64,000 nucleotides of DNA, from NCBI GenBank assembly GCA_004123355.1, contig SCHM01000001.1, positions 3,526,001 through 3,590,000 of the forward strand, in the 5' to 3' direction. Under the pieces are notes generated by a model. The model searched no databases and had not been told where the DNA came from. It saw nothing but the letters and a program-made list of their open reading frames with translations. Within the stretch, counting starts at the first letter, position 1. Every line of letters starts with the position of its first letter. Below are positions 37,325-50,800 of this stretch, piece by piece. Origin of the DNA: Amphirosellinia nigrospora. Its lineage: Eukaryota; Ascomycota; Sordariomycetes; Xylariales; Xylariaceae. Both the position numbers and the translations under genes were made by a program.

Positions 37325-39357
37325 TAATAACCTTAAAAATATTTTAGTTAAATTTTTAAACAAAAGTTATAAAATAATATGCTTTAAATTATACAAAATA
37401 AAGCCAGCCCTTCGAAAGCTTTTTTAATATTTTTTAATATTATTATAGCGTTATATATAATATAAAATAATATAAAAAAATCTTTTTTTTAATATAAATA
37501 ATATAAACCTAGGCTAATTTATCGATTTTTTTATTATATAATTATTTTAAAAAACTAAAATAACTAATATTTAAAAGCTAAAGTTTATATAATAAATAAG
37601 CAAGCATATAAAAAGTAATAATTTTATATTTTTTAGTATATAATTTAAATTTAATAAAATAATAACTTTTATAGCTATTTAAAATTAAAAAGCAATAAAA
37701 ACCTTTTATATAACGTATTATATAATAATCGAAATATTTAATTTAATCTAAACTTTTTTCGTTTATAGTTTAGCTATTTTTTGTTATTTTAATTTTTTAA
37801 TCGGTTAATAAATAGCTATTTTTATATTAAAATAACAAATAAATTAAACCTAGCTAAAAAATATAATAAAATAAAATAACTATATAATAAAATAGCATAA
37901 ATAATAGTTATTTATTTTTAATTATTTTATTAAATAGTTTTAATTATCTACGATATTTATATAATATTATAACTATTTTAAATAATATTTAGCTTATTAT
38001 AAACTTTATTTCGTTAAAATTATAAATATCCGCTTTATAAATATTTTTAGCTATAATTATATTTCGTATAAGCTTAAATTATTTTTAATACTTATTAAAA
38101 TCTTCGTATAAAATTTGCTAATAATTAATTCGATAATTAAAACGCGTTCGAAAGTTAAATAGTTATTATACGAAGTTTAAAGCTTAATTAATTTTAATAA
38201 ATAATATATTATTCGTATAGTAATTAGTTAGCTATATTTTTAATATTATTTAATTTAAACGGAAATTTTTATATATTTAAAAAATAATTATATATAACTA
38301 ATTGCTTTTCGAATTTTAATAATTTATATATTGCTAGCTATTTATTTTGCTTTAATAAAATTCCGTTGTAGCGCGTACGAAAAGTCGAATAAAAAACATT
38401 ATAAATTTTTATAGCGCGTTATAGCGATAATTTTCGTCGCGTTTAATAGCTTATAATATAAACTATAAATTACTTTCTTTATATATTAGTATTATTATTA
38501 TTAAAATATTTAAAAATAATAATAAAATAATAAAAAAAGTAAACAAAATGCTTATATAAGCAAGATGTTTATATAGTACGTTAAGCTTAATAAAAAATAA
38601 ATATAAACTTTTTACTTTTTTATAGCCTAAGATAATTTATATTATAATATATTTATATAATTAAACTTTTCGTATTAATAGCTAAAAAGTTTTTTATAAA
38701 AAGTTTTACTTATATTTTAATAATTTATAAAGCTATATAAGCTTTAAATAAACTTTAAATATTTTATTATAATAATATATAAATATATATTATAACTATT
38801 ATTATAAACGTAAAAAAAAAAACGTAAAAAGCTTAATTTTAAAGTTTAAATAAAATATTTAATAAAATACTAATTTTTTAATATTTATTAAATCTAATTA
38901 TTATAAAATAAAATAATTGTTATAAAAAATATTATTTTTAATAAAAACGAGTTTTTTAATAGTAATAAAAATAAGTTTAAAAACGATTTTTTAAAAATAA
39001 ACCGGAAAAATTATAAAAAACTTATTAACTAAATTAATTATTAAAATATAGCTAAAATAACAACTAATGTTTTTTACGAACAAAAAATAATAAACAAAAA
39101 ATTTATTATTAGAAAATTTTATTAAACTATTAAATTAAACTAAATAAAAAACTAATTTAAATAATAATAAGTTTATAAAAAATAACTTAAAAAATTATAC
39201 GCCGAAAAATTATTTATATATTAATTTAAAATTCTTTTTAGTATATTTATATTATTAAAATTATTAAAAGCTATATTATTTAGCTTAGCTATAATATAAT
39301 TAAAACTTATTAATTTAAATATAAGCTATAATTAACCTAGCTATTTATATTAATGCT

Positions 39358-39624
39358 ACGCGTAGGTAAGGGGACCCAGTGCCCCTAGGGCACTGGGGTT
39401 ACCCTGTGGCTAGTACGTGGCTGTGACCAGTGGCTGTGGCACACCCCACCCAGGGTGGGTCACGTGGCCACCCCACCTACGTGGGGTAGGTCACCTGACC
39501 ACTGGTGGCAGCCCACCTATATAAGGTGGGTGTGGTGGCCGCGGGCCACTACCACTACCTTTATACCACTACCAGACTTATAGATACTATAATATACACT
39601 CCTACCCTAGGCTACTTGTGTTAA
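39358..39624 (+). repeat. Left terminal direct repeat
   Basis: First copy of the 267 bp terminal repeat, ending GGCTACTTGTGTTAA. Confidence 0.75.
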
Positions 39625-40039
39625 ATGGTGCGGTGAGCTAGGTCCGTCGCACGGCGACGTAAAAGCGCGAGTAGCGCCCTTTTTTTAATTCTTTTTTCGA
39701 AGCGGCAGATACGCCGTCGTTCAATTACCGTCGACGCTCCGGATGCACCGTTCTTGATACTCTCGCCGGAGCTAATTATGTTTTCCTAGCTTAGCAATTC
39801 AAACGCCGTACGAAGCTACATCTGTACCGTTCTTGATACTCTCGTTTGCAGCCGAATACGCTTTAAAAGCAACGCTATCGACGCTCCGTTTAGCTATATA
39901 CGACCGATCTGGAATTTGCGTACAAGCTAAACGCTGCCGACGTTCCGTTCATCCAACCTACCGAAAAGCTATATACGACCGATCCGGCATTTTGTGTACA
40001 AGCTGGACCGTAGGATCTAATACGCCGTTAATGTTCCTA

Positions 40040-40465
40040 TCTCGAAACGTAGACCTCGACTTGCGTAGACTTCGATACGCAGACCTACGCAGACCTCGAC
40101 TTTTGCAGACCTCGAAACGCAGACCTTAACTTCTGCAGACCTCGAAACGCAGACCTAGATACGCAGACCTAGATACGCAGACCTACGCAGACTTCGACCT
40201 TTGCAGACCTCGAAACGTAGACCTTGACCTTTGCAGACTTCGAAACGCAGACCTAGATACGCAGACCTAGATACGCAGACCTACGTAGACCCCGACCTAT
40301 GCAGACCTCGACCTGCGTAGACCTACACAGACCTACACTTGCACAGACCCCTATAGATCTACAGACCCTTTTATAGACCCCCTACAGGTCTACAGACCCC
40401 CTACAGTCTACAGACCCCTGCAGATCTACAGACCCCCCTACAGACCCCCGCAGACCTACGCAGAC
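40040..40465. repeat. GCAGACCT minisatellite inside the LTR-type element
   Basis: More than twenty degenerate units built on (TAC)GCAGACCT(CGA), with variants such as ATACGCAGACCTAG, then CTACAGACCCC-type units toward the end. Directly visible. Confidence 0.85.
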
Positions 40466-40590
40466 CTGGAGGAAAGTGGTATTGGCAATATGGGTGGATT
40501 TGTGGCTAGTGCTTGTGGCTAGGGTGTAGCTAGGCTAGGGCTAGGCTAGGGCTATTGAGGTCAATAGGATTTTGTATGTGTGTGGCATTT

Positions 40591-40857
40591 ACGCGTATAA
40601 GTAAGGGGACCCAGTGCCCCTAGGGCACTGGGGTCACCCTGTGGCTAGTACGTGGCTGTGACCAGTGGCTGTGGCACACCCCACCCAGGGGTGGGTCACG
40701 TGGCCACCCCACCTATGGGGTAGGTCACCTGACCACTGGTGGCAGATCCTACCTATATAAGGGGGTGTGGTGGCCGCGGGCTACCACCACTACCTTTATA
40801 CCACCACCAGACTTATATACTATAATATACACTCCTACCCCAGGCTACTTGTGTTAA
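40591..40857 (+). repeat. Right terminal direct repeat
   Basis: Second copy of the 267 bp terminal repeat, same order and strand as the first. Confidence 0.75.
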
Positions 40858-41066
40858 TTAAAATTAAAATAAGCTTAATTTTTAAATTAATTTATTAAAC
40901 TATAAGCTATATATTTTAATATAGTTTAATTATATAAATATTTATTATAAATAAAAAAACAATTATTAAAATATAAAAAACTAAACTATTAAAAAGTTTT
41001 TTTAAATATTATAATATTTAAGTTTAAATATTAAATATAAAAGAAAATAATATTAATTTATAAAAA

Positions 41067-41341
41067 AATATTTTTATAAAAGCTTATAATTTATTATTAT
41101 TTAATTATAAATATTAAATATTAATAAAAGCTTTAAATAAAACGAAAAAAAAAATATTTTTATAAAAGCTTATTATTTATTATTTATTTAATCGTAAATA
41201 TTAAATATTAATAAAAGCTTTAAATAAAATAAAAAAAAAAATATTTTTATAAAAGCTTATTATTTATATTTATTTAATCGTAAATATTAAATATTAAAAA
41301 AGCTTTAAATAAAAAAAAAAAAAAAAATATTTTTATAAAAG
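41067..41341. repeat. 86-87 bp tandem repeat, three copies plus a partial
   Basis: Units start at 41067, 41153, 41240 and 41326 with AATATTTTTATAAAAG. Copies differ by small A-run length changes and a few bases. Confidence 0.85.
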
Positions 41342-43260
41342 TTTACGAACTAAATAAAAAAAAGTTTTTTAAACTAGTAATAAATTATTTTAAAGCTTAT
41401 TTATAAAAACTATTATTTTAAAAAAAACGTATATATTATTAAAATTTGCTTTTATTTCCAAAATAATATAAAAAGCTCGATTTATATTTATTAAAAAATT
41501 ATTTTAAACAAATAAAATATATTTATTTATAAAGCTACTAAAAAATAAAAACTTAAAAAAAAATATTTAAAAGCTTAACTTTAAATAAACTATTTTAATT
41601 ATATATAAATATACGTATATAAATTTAATAAATATAAAATATTATAATAAATATAAAGCTTAATTAATAATACGTAGAAATTAAAAACTAAGCTATAATA
41701 AAAAAAATATTTATATAAATATTTTAATAAAAAAAATCGTTTAAAACTTTAATAATAATTATTATTAAATTTAATTTCGAACTTAAATAATATAATATTA
41801 TAAATATTTTATTAATATAAAACTTATTAAAAAAGTTTATATATATATTTTAGTTATAAAAAAGCAAATATTATAGTTAAATTATTACGAGCTTTTTATA
41901 ATTTATAGAAATTTTTTTATATAGCAAAAAAGCTTTCGAAATTATTAAACGAAATTAGTTTTAAATTAATATTTTATAAACTTTACTATTTTTAAAAAAT
42001 AAATAATTTATTCTTATATTTAATATAATAATTAATAATTATATATATTTTTAAAAGCTTTAAATTAATTAATATAGCAATTATTATATTAAAATCCTAA
42101 TATAAATTAACTAAAAGCAAAAATTTATAATAGTTTTTAAAAATAAAAATAATCTAAAATAAGCAAAAATAACTATTATAGTTATTTTAAACTTTTTATA
42201 TTAAAAAAATCGCTAAGCTTTAAAATATAAACATTATAATATATATTACTATTTTAATAAAAACAAATAAGCTATTTTTATATAAAAAAATAGCTTTATT
42301 TTAAATATATAATAATATTAATAAAAAATAAGTTCGATTTTATATATAATATTATTATATGCTTAAATATAGCGTTCGTTATTTTTAAACTATTATAGTT
42401 TAACTATAACTTTTTTTTTAAGCATTATAAAGCTATAAATAAAATATTTTTATATTTATTGTTTATATAATATTATATATTATAATTTAATAATAAATAA
42501 TTTTATAATAGCTAGTAATACGTTATTTATTAATAATATTATTAATAAAAAAAGCTTTTAAGCTTATATTATAAAGCTTTTTAATAAAACTATAAACTAA
42601 AAAACTAATAAATAAAATATAATTATAATATTTATTATAAAAGCCGAATTATTAGCGCTAGTTTAAACTACTAAAAAAACTATATATAATAAACTTATTA
42701 TTAAGCTTAATATAATTTTATATTTATAATATTTTAAATTTAATATAATAATTAGTAAACTATAAAACTAGTTATTAAAAAATTAACCTTTTTATATATT
42801 AAGCTTATAATATATTAATATTTATAATTATTAGTTATATTAAAAAGTTAAAAATAAAACTTTAATAATAATATATACGCTTATTAGTAAAATAATCGCT
42901 AATAGCTTTATTAAAGCTTTATTTATTTAATAATAAATAACGTTTTTTAATAATTAAAGTTAGTTAAACTATTTATTAAGCTAATAATATTAATAAACTA
43001 ATTATTTATATTAAAAAAATTAAAAACTAATTAATAAACGGAAAATTAACCGAATAAACTATTAATTAACTATATTTTACTTTTTTTTATTAAATATTAA
43101 AATTTAAATTATAAGCGTTTATAATATAAATAAAAAAATTAATTAATTTTGTTTAAAGCTTTAAAAGTTATTATATATAATTTAAAAAAAAAAAAAAACA
43201 ACTGCTTAAAAAGCCCGCGATTTTACTATTTAAATAGCTAAAGCTTAATTTTAACCGGCT

Positions 43261-43262
<2 letters not shown>

Positions 43263-43309
<47 letters not shown>
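43263..43309. repeat. Poly-T run (about 47 bases)
   Basis: An uninterrupted T tract of about 47 bases inside the AT block. It could be a retroposon tail read on the opposite strand or a slippage product. Confidence 0.9.
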
Positions 43310-43312
<3 letters not shown>

Positions 43313-45529
43313 ATTCTAGAAAATTTAATAAAATACGTACTATAATACGTAAAGCAGCAAGCCGGCGTATAAGCTCAGCAAAAAACATATAATAAAAGCA
43401 ATAGCAATAATAATAGCGCGTTTAATTAAAATATTATATAAATATAAAAAGCCCGCTTAATATTTTTAAAGCTAATTATTATTAAACAAACTATTAATTA
43501 TTAAAATAAAAAATTATAGTTTTTTATAAATATTTAAAAATATAACATTAATAATATATTTTATTATTAATTATTTTTATATAATTATTATTAAAACAAC
43601 TTAAAAATATTTTAATATATTAAAAATAAAAATTTTATAATAAACTAATAAACATTTTAGCTAAAAGTAAAAAATAACATAATAATAACTATATTATTTT
43701 TATAACTATAATAATAAACCGGGCTAATAATAATAAAAAAAGCAGCTATAACAATAATAATAACAATAATAGCAAATAAACGCCCTAGTAAACTAGAAAA
43801 AACTAGCGTTATTTAAATTACTTGCTTAGCCGAATTAATAAAAATACTAAAAAAACTTAACGTTAAGCTAATAATTTTAAAAATAATAATTATAATAATA
43901 GTAGCTAAAGCTTAATAAACTAGCATATAAAAAATAATATTAAAGCCTTACAAACGTTATATGCTTAATATAACCTAAATCGGCTAGCTAAAGCAAATTA
44001 AAAATAGTAAAAAGTAATAAATAAAAATATTTTTTTACCCAAAAATAAAAATAAAAACAAAAACAAAATAAACTATTAAATTGCTTAATAATAAATTATA
44101 TAAATATAAACATATTTATAAAAAAATAACAATATAATATAAGTTTTTATTATATATATTAATAATTAAATATATATTAATATTAAATTTAATAGCTATT
44201 AATACTATATATTTATTAAAAATAACTTAAATATATACTAAAAGCTTATAATTATTTAATTAAACTATATATAATTAATATTAATTTTAGCTATTATTTA
44301 AAAAGTATGCGTATATAAGTACATATAACTATTTATTTATAAGTTTTAAAACTATAATAGCTAAAAAACAAAAAAAAAAAAAAAAAAAAGCAGCTAATAT
44401 TTATATAAATAAATTAACTATTACTACTTATATAATTGTTTATACTTACTTAGTTATATAATAATTAGCTTTATAATATTTATATTAAATATAAATTATA
44501 AAGTATTTATTACTATAACACGTTAATAAACGATTTATTTATTATTTTATATAAATTATACGCATACTAACTAAAACTTAAAAAAAACAACTAAATTTAT
44601 TTTTTTTAAAAAAGTATATTAAATTACGTACTAATTAATAATCTATTTATATATTACTAAATAGATTACCCGGTTACTTATTTAATATATATAATAATAC
44701 GCTAGGGCTTAACTAGTAACTAGTACTCCTTTTAAATACTTTATATTAAAAATACTTTAATTAACTTAAAAGCAATATATAAATAGATTAATACACACAC
44801 ATTACTAAATCTAATATATTGTTAATTCTACCTAGTTAATTACCTATATTTAACTTATAATAAGCTTAAGGTTTTAATTAAAAGAGAATACTTAGTTAAT
44901 TTACCCGAGAACCTTAAATATTGCAATATTTTATACTATAGTAAAAATTTATACATAAATAAATCCTTTCTATAAGTTTTTTATACCTAAGAAGCACCGA
45001 AAATGCCTTAATATACTAACTACTTATATAGATTTTAAGCTTTAAAAGCCTAGAAAAAAAAATTTATACTTAAAATACCGATTTAATAATAGTTAAATTA
45101 ATAAATTAAAAACAAACGAAAAACCGTTATATTAATAGCCGAAACTATAAGAATTTAACCGTAAGAATTTAACCGAATTTTTTATTAACTATAAAAGCTT
45201 AAGGCTTAATAATATACTATTCGATAGTAAGCTAAGCGTTTAATAATAGCTTTTAAAAAACTTATATTTTTTTTATTGTAATTATTATTATTTATATTAT
45301 TATTATTATTAAGTATTTATATATTATTTATATTTTAATTTTTAAAATTAAATAGCTTTAAAAGCTAAAACTCGGATTTAATAATACTACTATAAAAGTA
45401 TTTAAATAAAATATACTATTTTATTATAAGCATTATTATAATAATAATATATTTACTGGAATGTTTATAGCTATAACTATGTTTATTTTTATTTTTTTTT
45501 ATTTTTAGCTTTTTTTTTTATTTTTTCGT

Positions 45530-45790
45530 AAAAGAACACGTTTAGCGAGTGGTAGGAGGGGGGCCGGAGGGGTGCTAGCAAGATGTTGTTTACTAAATTT
45601 TTAAGCTTGTAATATTTGTGGGTTAATAAAGGGAAGGACTGGCGTAACCTACTAAGGGCGTATAGGTGTTGGAATTCTAGACTATATTATATAATAGTAA
45701 GGAGGTATAAATAATATAGAAGGACGTGAATATCTTGTAGGTTAATAAAGTATAAGCTGCTAAAATATCCGGGGTTAAAGATTAAAGCTT
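45530..45790. other. GC island in AT block, element remnant
   Basis: Normal-GC sequence including a G-rich stretch (GAGTGGTAGGAGGGGGGCCG at about 45547) and TGTTGGAATTCTAG (about 45668), which resembles the start of an LTR. No second copy was found in the window, so its identity stays open. Confidence 0.3.
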
Positions 45791-47334
45791 AATTTAAAAC
45801 TTAATTTATATTAAAGATTAAAATATAAAAATACGCTAAAAAGGAAAAATAACTAAAAGCAGGCTCGAAAACTAATTAGTTTAACCTAAAAATCTAGTAG
45901 TTTTTAGGAGGTTTAAAATAATAAAGTTATTTTTAAAGCTAAATATATAACTTTATTATAATAAGCTAGCATTATAGCTGCTATAATAAAAATATTAACT
46001 ATTATAACGGGAATAATAAACTATAGCAAGAATATATTAATATTTTTTATAACTATAAATATAAGATTTTACGCGCTAAAAAAAAAAGTTAATAATTAAA
46101 TTGTTAGCTAATAGCTAAAATACCCGGCGCTTATTAGAAATCTTTTAAATAGTAAGATTTTTTTAAACGAATATATTAAGTTTAACGTTATAAAAGTTCT
46201 AAACGCTAAAAACTTATAAAAATTAAAAATTTTTATATAAGTATTTTTATCGTATTTTTACTTTCTAGCTAACTGTTTAAAATACTAATTTATTTTAAAG
46301 TTTAAAATATATTTATTAAAAACTACTTTAGCTATATAAACTATTAAATTAATAAAAATAGTTTTAATATAGTAAAAAAAAGCTTTTATATAATAAACGT
46401 TTTTTTTTAATTAATAAACTACCGAAAAAAGCGCTAAATAACTATAAAAGTTTGTTTATTTAATCGATTATAAAAAAGTTTTTAATAATCTTTATATATT
46501 TTCGGTAAGCTTTTATAGCTCCGGATTTACTAAGAAATTACCCGTTTATTGTTTCTAAAATCGTTTAAAAAATCGTTAGCGAAATTTTTTAAAATATAGT
46601 TAAAAGTTATCGAAAAGCAAAAAAAAAAAAAAACTTACATAAAGATTTTACTAAAAAAATTCGTGCTTAAAATTATTAAAATAATTAATAGCATACTTTT
46701 ATCGCTAGCCGAAAAAAACAGTTCGTATATTAAAGCTAAAAAACAATTTTTTACTAAAGTACTTATAAGCTTACTAAAACTAAACACGAAAAAAACCTTA
46801 GTAATTTTTAATATAAAAATAATTTAGCCTATAACTCCGTTTTTTCGGCCACTTTTTTATTGTTAAGTTATTAAGCATAAATAATCCGGATAAGCAGTAA
46901 ATTAATAACTTAATTAAAATTCTAACGCAAAAAAAAAAAAAATGCTTAAAATAAATCTTTTTAAAATGCTTGCCTAACTTTTTCTTCTTGCTATAAATTA
47001 TAGTATTACTTTTAATTATAAACATAACAATAGTTTATTACTGCTATATAATTAATAATCTAAAAAGCTACAAAAGTATATTAGTAGCGGATTATTGTTT
47101 AAAGTATTTAAAGCTCTTAGGTTTATATTTTAAAGTATCGAAAATAAATAACAAAAAAGCAAATTAGAAAAAAAAACCAGAAGCGCTATAACCAACAGCG
47201 CTATAAAAGCCAGAAAAACCGTAAAGCGATAAAAAAGCAAAACTAAGAAAAAAAACATTAAAAAGCTATATAGATTAAAGTCTACAACAGTTATAAAAGA
47301 AAAAAATCGCTAGACTAACCTAGGAAATGTTACT

Positions 47335-47890
47335 TTGGCCAGCCTGGGGCATACCACTAGCACTGCGGTTAGGCCTGGGAGGGCCACCTCGAGCAGGGCC
47401 TTTCCCTTTCCTGCTACCGGGATCCGCCATAACAAGTGTTAAGCAGATGGATGCCGTAAGCAGATGGATGCTGAGATGCTAATACCTGAGGTGCTAATAC
47501 TTAAGATATCAATACCTAAGATCTCGAAGTGCTGAGATGCGCGACGTGCTAAAGTGCGCAGAAGAAGTGCGCAGAAGTGCTGAGGTGCGCAGAAGTAGAG
47601 GATCAGAGATTCAGAGGTGCAGAGGATCAGAGATTCCAGGTAGCAGCTGAGTGTAGGTACGTGTTGTTGAGCAGTAAGGTAACTATAGGTGTGCTTATAG
47701 GTGTGCTTATTGCTAGGCAGCGCACTCACTCCTTAGCGACGACATGCTATAGCGACGATGTGCTTATTGATGGCAGCTAGCAGTGCACACACACACACAG
47801 AAAAGCTGCTTTTACAAAAAAATAAATGCCAAAGCATTACCTTACGTTGTGCGCACACCTTATCCATCTTCCTACTCCCCCTCCCCCACC
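47335..47890 (-). mobile_element. Retroelement 5' end, fossil
   Basis: A normal-GC island read on the minus strand. It has a leader with many short repeats (TGCGCAC, ATCTCTGATCCTCT, ATAAGCACACCT) and then a start codon at about 47430, opening a basic Gly/Pro/Arg-rich frame (MADPGSRKGKGPARGGPPRP) like the beginning of a gag-type or ORF1 protein. Beyond it the sequence turns into RIP-type AT-rich DNA and is broken many times over. It could be a LINE or an LTR element. It is old by the state of its interior. Confidence 0.45.
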
Positions 47891-50800
47891 ACTACTTGAT
47901 CTAAAATACTATACTAATATTAAAAGCTATACTTAAATTAATTAATATTTTAATAGCGCGTTATAATTAGCAAATAATTTTTTTATAAAACTATTCGCTA
48001 AAAGCTTAAAATACCGCTTAAAATTAATATATCGGTAAATAAATCGCTACTAAAGCTAAACAGCCAACAAAATTATAGCGATAATAAATCTAACAATACC
48101 TTTATCCCCGCTTACAATAGCGCCGTAAATACTTCCTAAATTATTAATATAGCTAATAACTATATTTTTAATAGTTATAATAACAATAATATTAAAATAA
48201 ATAACGTTTTATTAATAGTAATAACTTTTTTAATATATTTAACGCATTTAATATAAACAATAAAGCTAAAAATAAAAATAAGTCCCCTTTATATATATTT
48301 AATTATAAAGTAAAAATTATTTTTAACAAATATATTAAAAGTTATTATTAACGTTAATAAGCTCCGAAAAAACAATATTAATAATATTTCCGAACATATT
48401 ATACGGGCCGCTTTAAACATAAATAAAGTTTTTAGCGCAGCAAGCTATAAAAAGTTCATTTTTACTAAGCCCCCTTAGCCTCGCTAACGTTTTAAAAAAA
48501 AAATATTAATAATACTAAAAATAATACTAAAATAAAAAAAAAATTACTATAAATATCGTTTTCTTAAAGCCTTATTTTTATTTTCTTTAAGCTATAACCT
48601 AAGCGAAAAAAAAACCCTAAAAATTTATTAACCTTAATCTTTATACGCTAAAACAAATTTATTAATACGTTTATATTTAAAAAACTTTAGTAACTTTTGC
48701 TAACTTAACTAATTTAAGTTATAAAAACTATAAAACATTCTAAAAAATCTTATTTCTTTTTTAAAACAAAAATAATAATATTTTTAACGATATAAAAAAT
48801 TTCTTTTTTAATTTTTAACTTTCTAATATATATATAAACAAATACTTTTAATAAATATAAAAAAATAAATATTTTTTTAAACATTTTTAAATTTTTTACT
48901 TTTTTATTACGCTTAAGTTTAAAAAACAAAAACTTTTTAAAATATATAAAGTTTAGCTAAAAAGCAAAAAAAAAAAAAAGCTAAAACTAAAAAACCTTTA
49001 GTTTATACTTAAAATATTAAAAATTTTCCTATAGTTATTATAAAGCTTACGTTTTTTAACCCTTTTTTAGTATTTAAAAATTATATCGCGTTTAATATTA
49101 GCTATAAAATATATTATAGCCTAATAATCTTTATCGATAAGCCTATTAAGCTTTTTTATTTTTATATTTAAGCTTTTTTATCCGTACTATTAATAGCAAA
49201 TATATATATATTTAGCTAAGCGGCGTTATTAAACTTATTATTTTTTTATTTAATTTATTTACTATTAATATTATAATAAAAACTGCTTTTATTACAAAAT
49301 TATAAATAATAATAATAAAACTACTAAACTTTATATTAGCTAAATTTATAATATTAATTAAAATAAACGTAACAATTTATATATTTTTTATAATTTAAAT
49401 AAACTAGCTATTTAAATTTAAAAAAATTATTATTTTTATTATATTGCTTTAGCTAATATAATAGTTTTTTTTAAATACGCTAAAAATAAACTTATTTTAA
49501 GCTTTAAAATTACCTATATTTTAAAAAAAAATATATATTTATATTTATATATATATTAATAATTATTTTAGCAAAATATATAATAATTTAACCTAAAAAG
49601 CTTTTTAGCGCTATCTAAATACTAAAAAAAAAAGCTTAAACTATATTTAAATACTATAAAGCTACTTAAATATATAAACGGTTTAAAAATTAATATTATA
49701 TCGCTTAACATATTTTTATTATTAACAAGCTTATTTTATTATACTATATTTATTTAACTCGAGCTAAATTAAAGCTTAATTATTACAGCTATAATTTATT
49801 TAAGTTTAAATAAAATAATATTTATATAAAAATATTATTTATTAAGTTTTTTTTATTTTAAGCTTTATTAATAGCTTTAATATTTTTAACAATTTATATT
49901 TATTTTTATAAGCTTTTATTTTACGCTAGCAGTAATAATAAAAACTAAATACGCTTGTTTTAGCAGTATTTTTCCCTTAGTTTTAGCTTTTATATTTTAA
50001 AGTTTAACGATATTATTGCTGCTTTTTGTATTATAGTTTATTTTAACTATAATATAGTTTAAAAAATTAACGGATAAAAAATCCGAACTTATGTTTTTTA
50101 TATATTATATTAATAATATATTATAGCAAACTAAAAACTTAGGCCTTAAAAATCTTTAAGCTTATTAGTTTTATTATATATACTATATTTGTTTAAGTTA
50201 AAAAGCTATTAATTTTAAAAGTTTTTTAAAGTTCGATATTATAATTTACGGCCGCTTTTATATATAAACTATTAAATATAAAAATAATAAAAATTTAGCT
50301 TAAAACTATAATAGCTTTTAATTAATATAGCAAGTAATAAAATATAATAAATCTTAAGCCCTTTTTAGCTACTATTTCTTTAGTTTTTAATTTTATTTTA
50401 AATTACTTTTTAAATACTATTTATTTTAAATATAATAATATTTTAAATCTTATATATTTTTTGCTTAAAAATAATATTTTAGTTAAGCTAGCTTATATTA
50501 AATATGCTATAAAGCTTTACGTTTAAAAATTCCTTTTTAGCTAGCAGCGCTTTTAATTGCTTATTTATTATTTTTTAAGCTATAAAATATTTAACTACGT
50601 AAAATAATCTATTATTATTTTTATTTTTTTTAATACTAGCTTAAAAAGCACTATATTAAGCTTAAGTTTTTCTATTAAGCTTTAAAAAAAACAAGAAAAA
50701 ACCTTATAAACTTTATCGTTAAAACATATGCTACTATAGCTAAAATAATACTATTTTTATAAGTTGTAAAGTTTTTAAAAATAATTATTATAATATAAAA

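Larger units (their letters stand above)
39358..40857 (+). mobile_element. Small LTR-type element, TRIM-like fossil
   Basis: Two direct repeats of about 267 bp (39358-39624 and 40591-40857) flank a non-coding interior of about 970 bp. The repeats contain a TATATAAG box and a palindrome around GTGCCCCTAGGGCAC. Right after the first repeat, TGGTGCGGTGAGC resembles a tRNA primer-binding site. No gag or pol is present, so it is non-autonomous, like terminal-repeat retrotransposons in miniature. The repeats are roughly 93-95% alike by eye, so it is not brand new, yet it lacks the RIP skew of the DNA around it and must be younger than that skew or exempt from it. The ends are not the usual TG...CA, so the class is tentative. 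Confidence 0.6.

Noticed and set aside
40040-40465. GCAGACCT units as a CRISPR array
   Set aside because: Units are contiguous and degenerate with no unique spacers, and the genome is eukaryotic.
45668-45790. TGTTGGAATTCTAG as an LTR start
   Set aside because: No second copy or matching end was found in the window, so an LTR pair cannot be shown.
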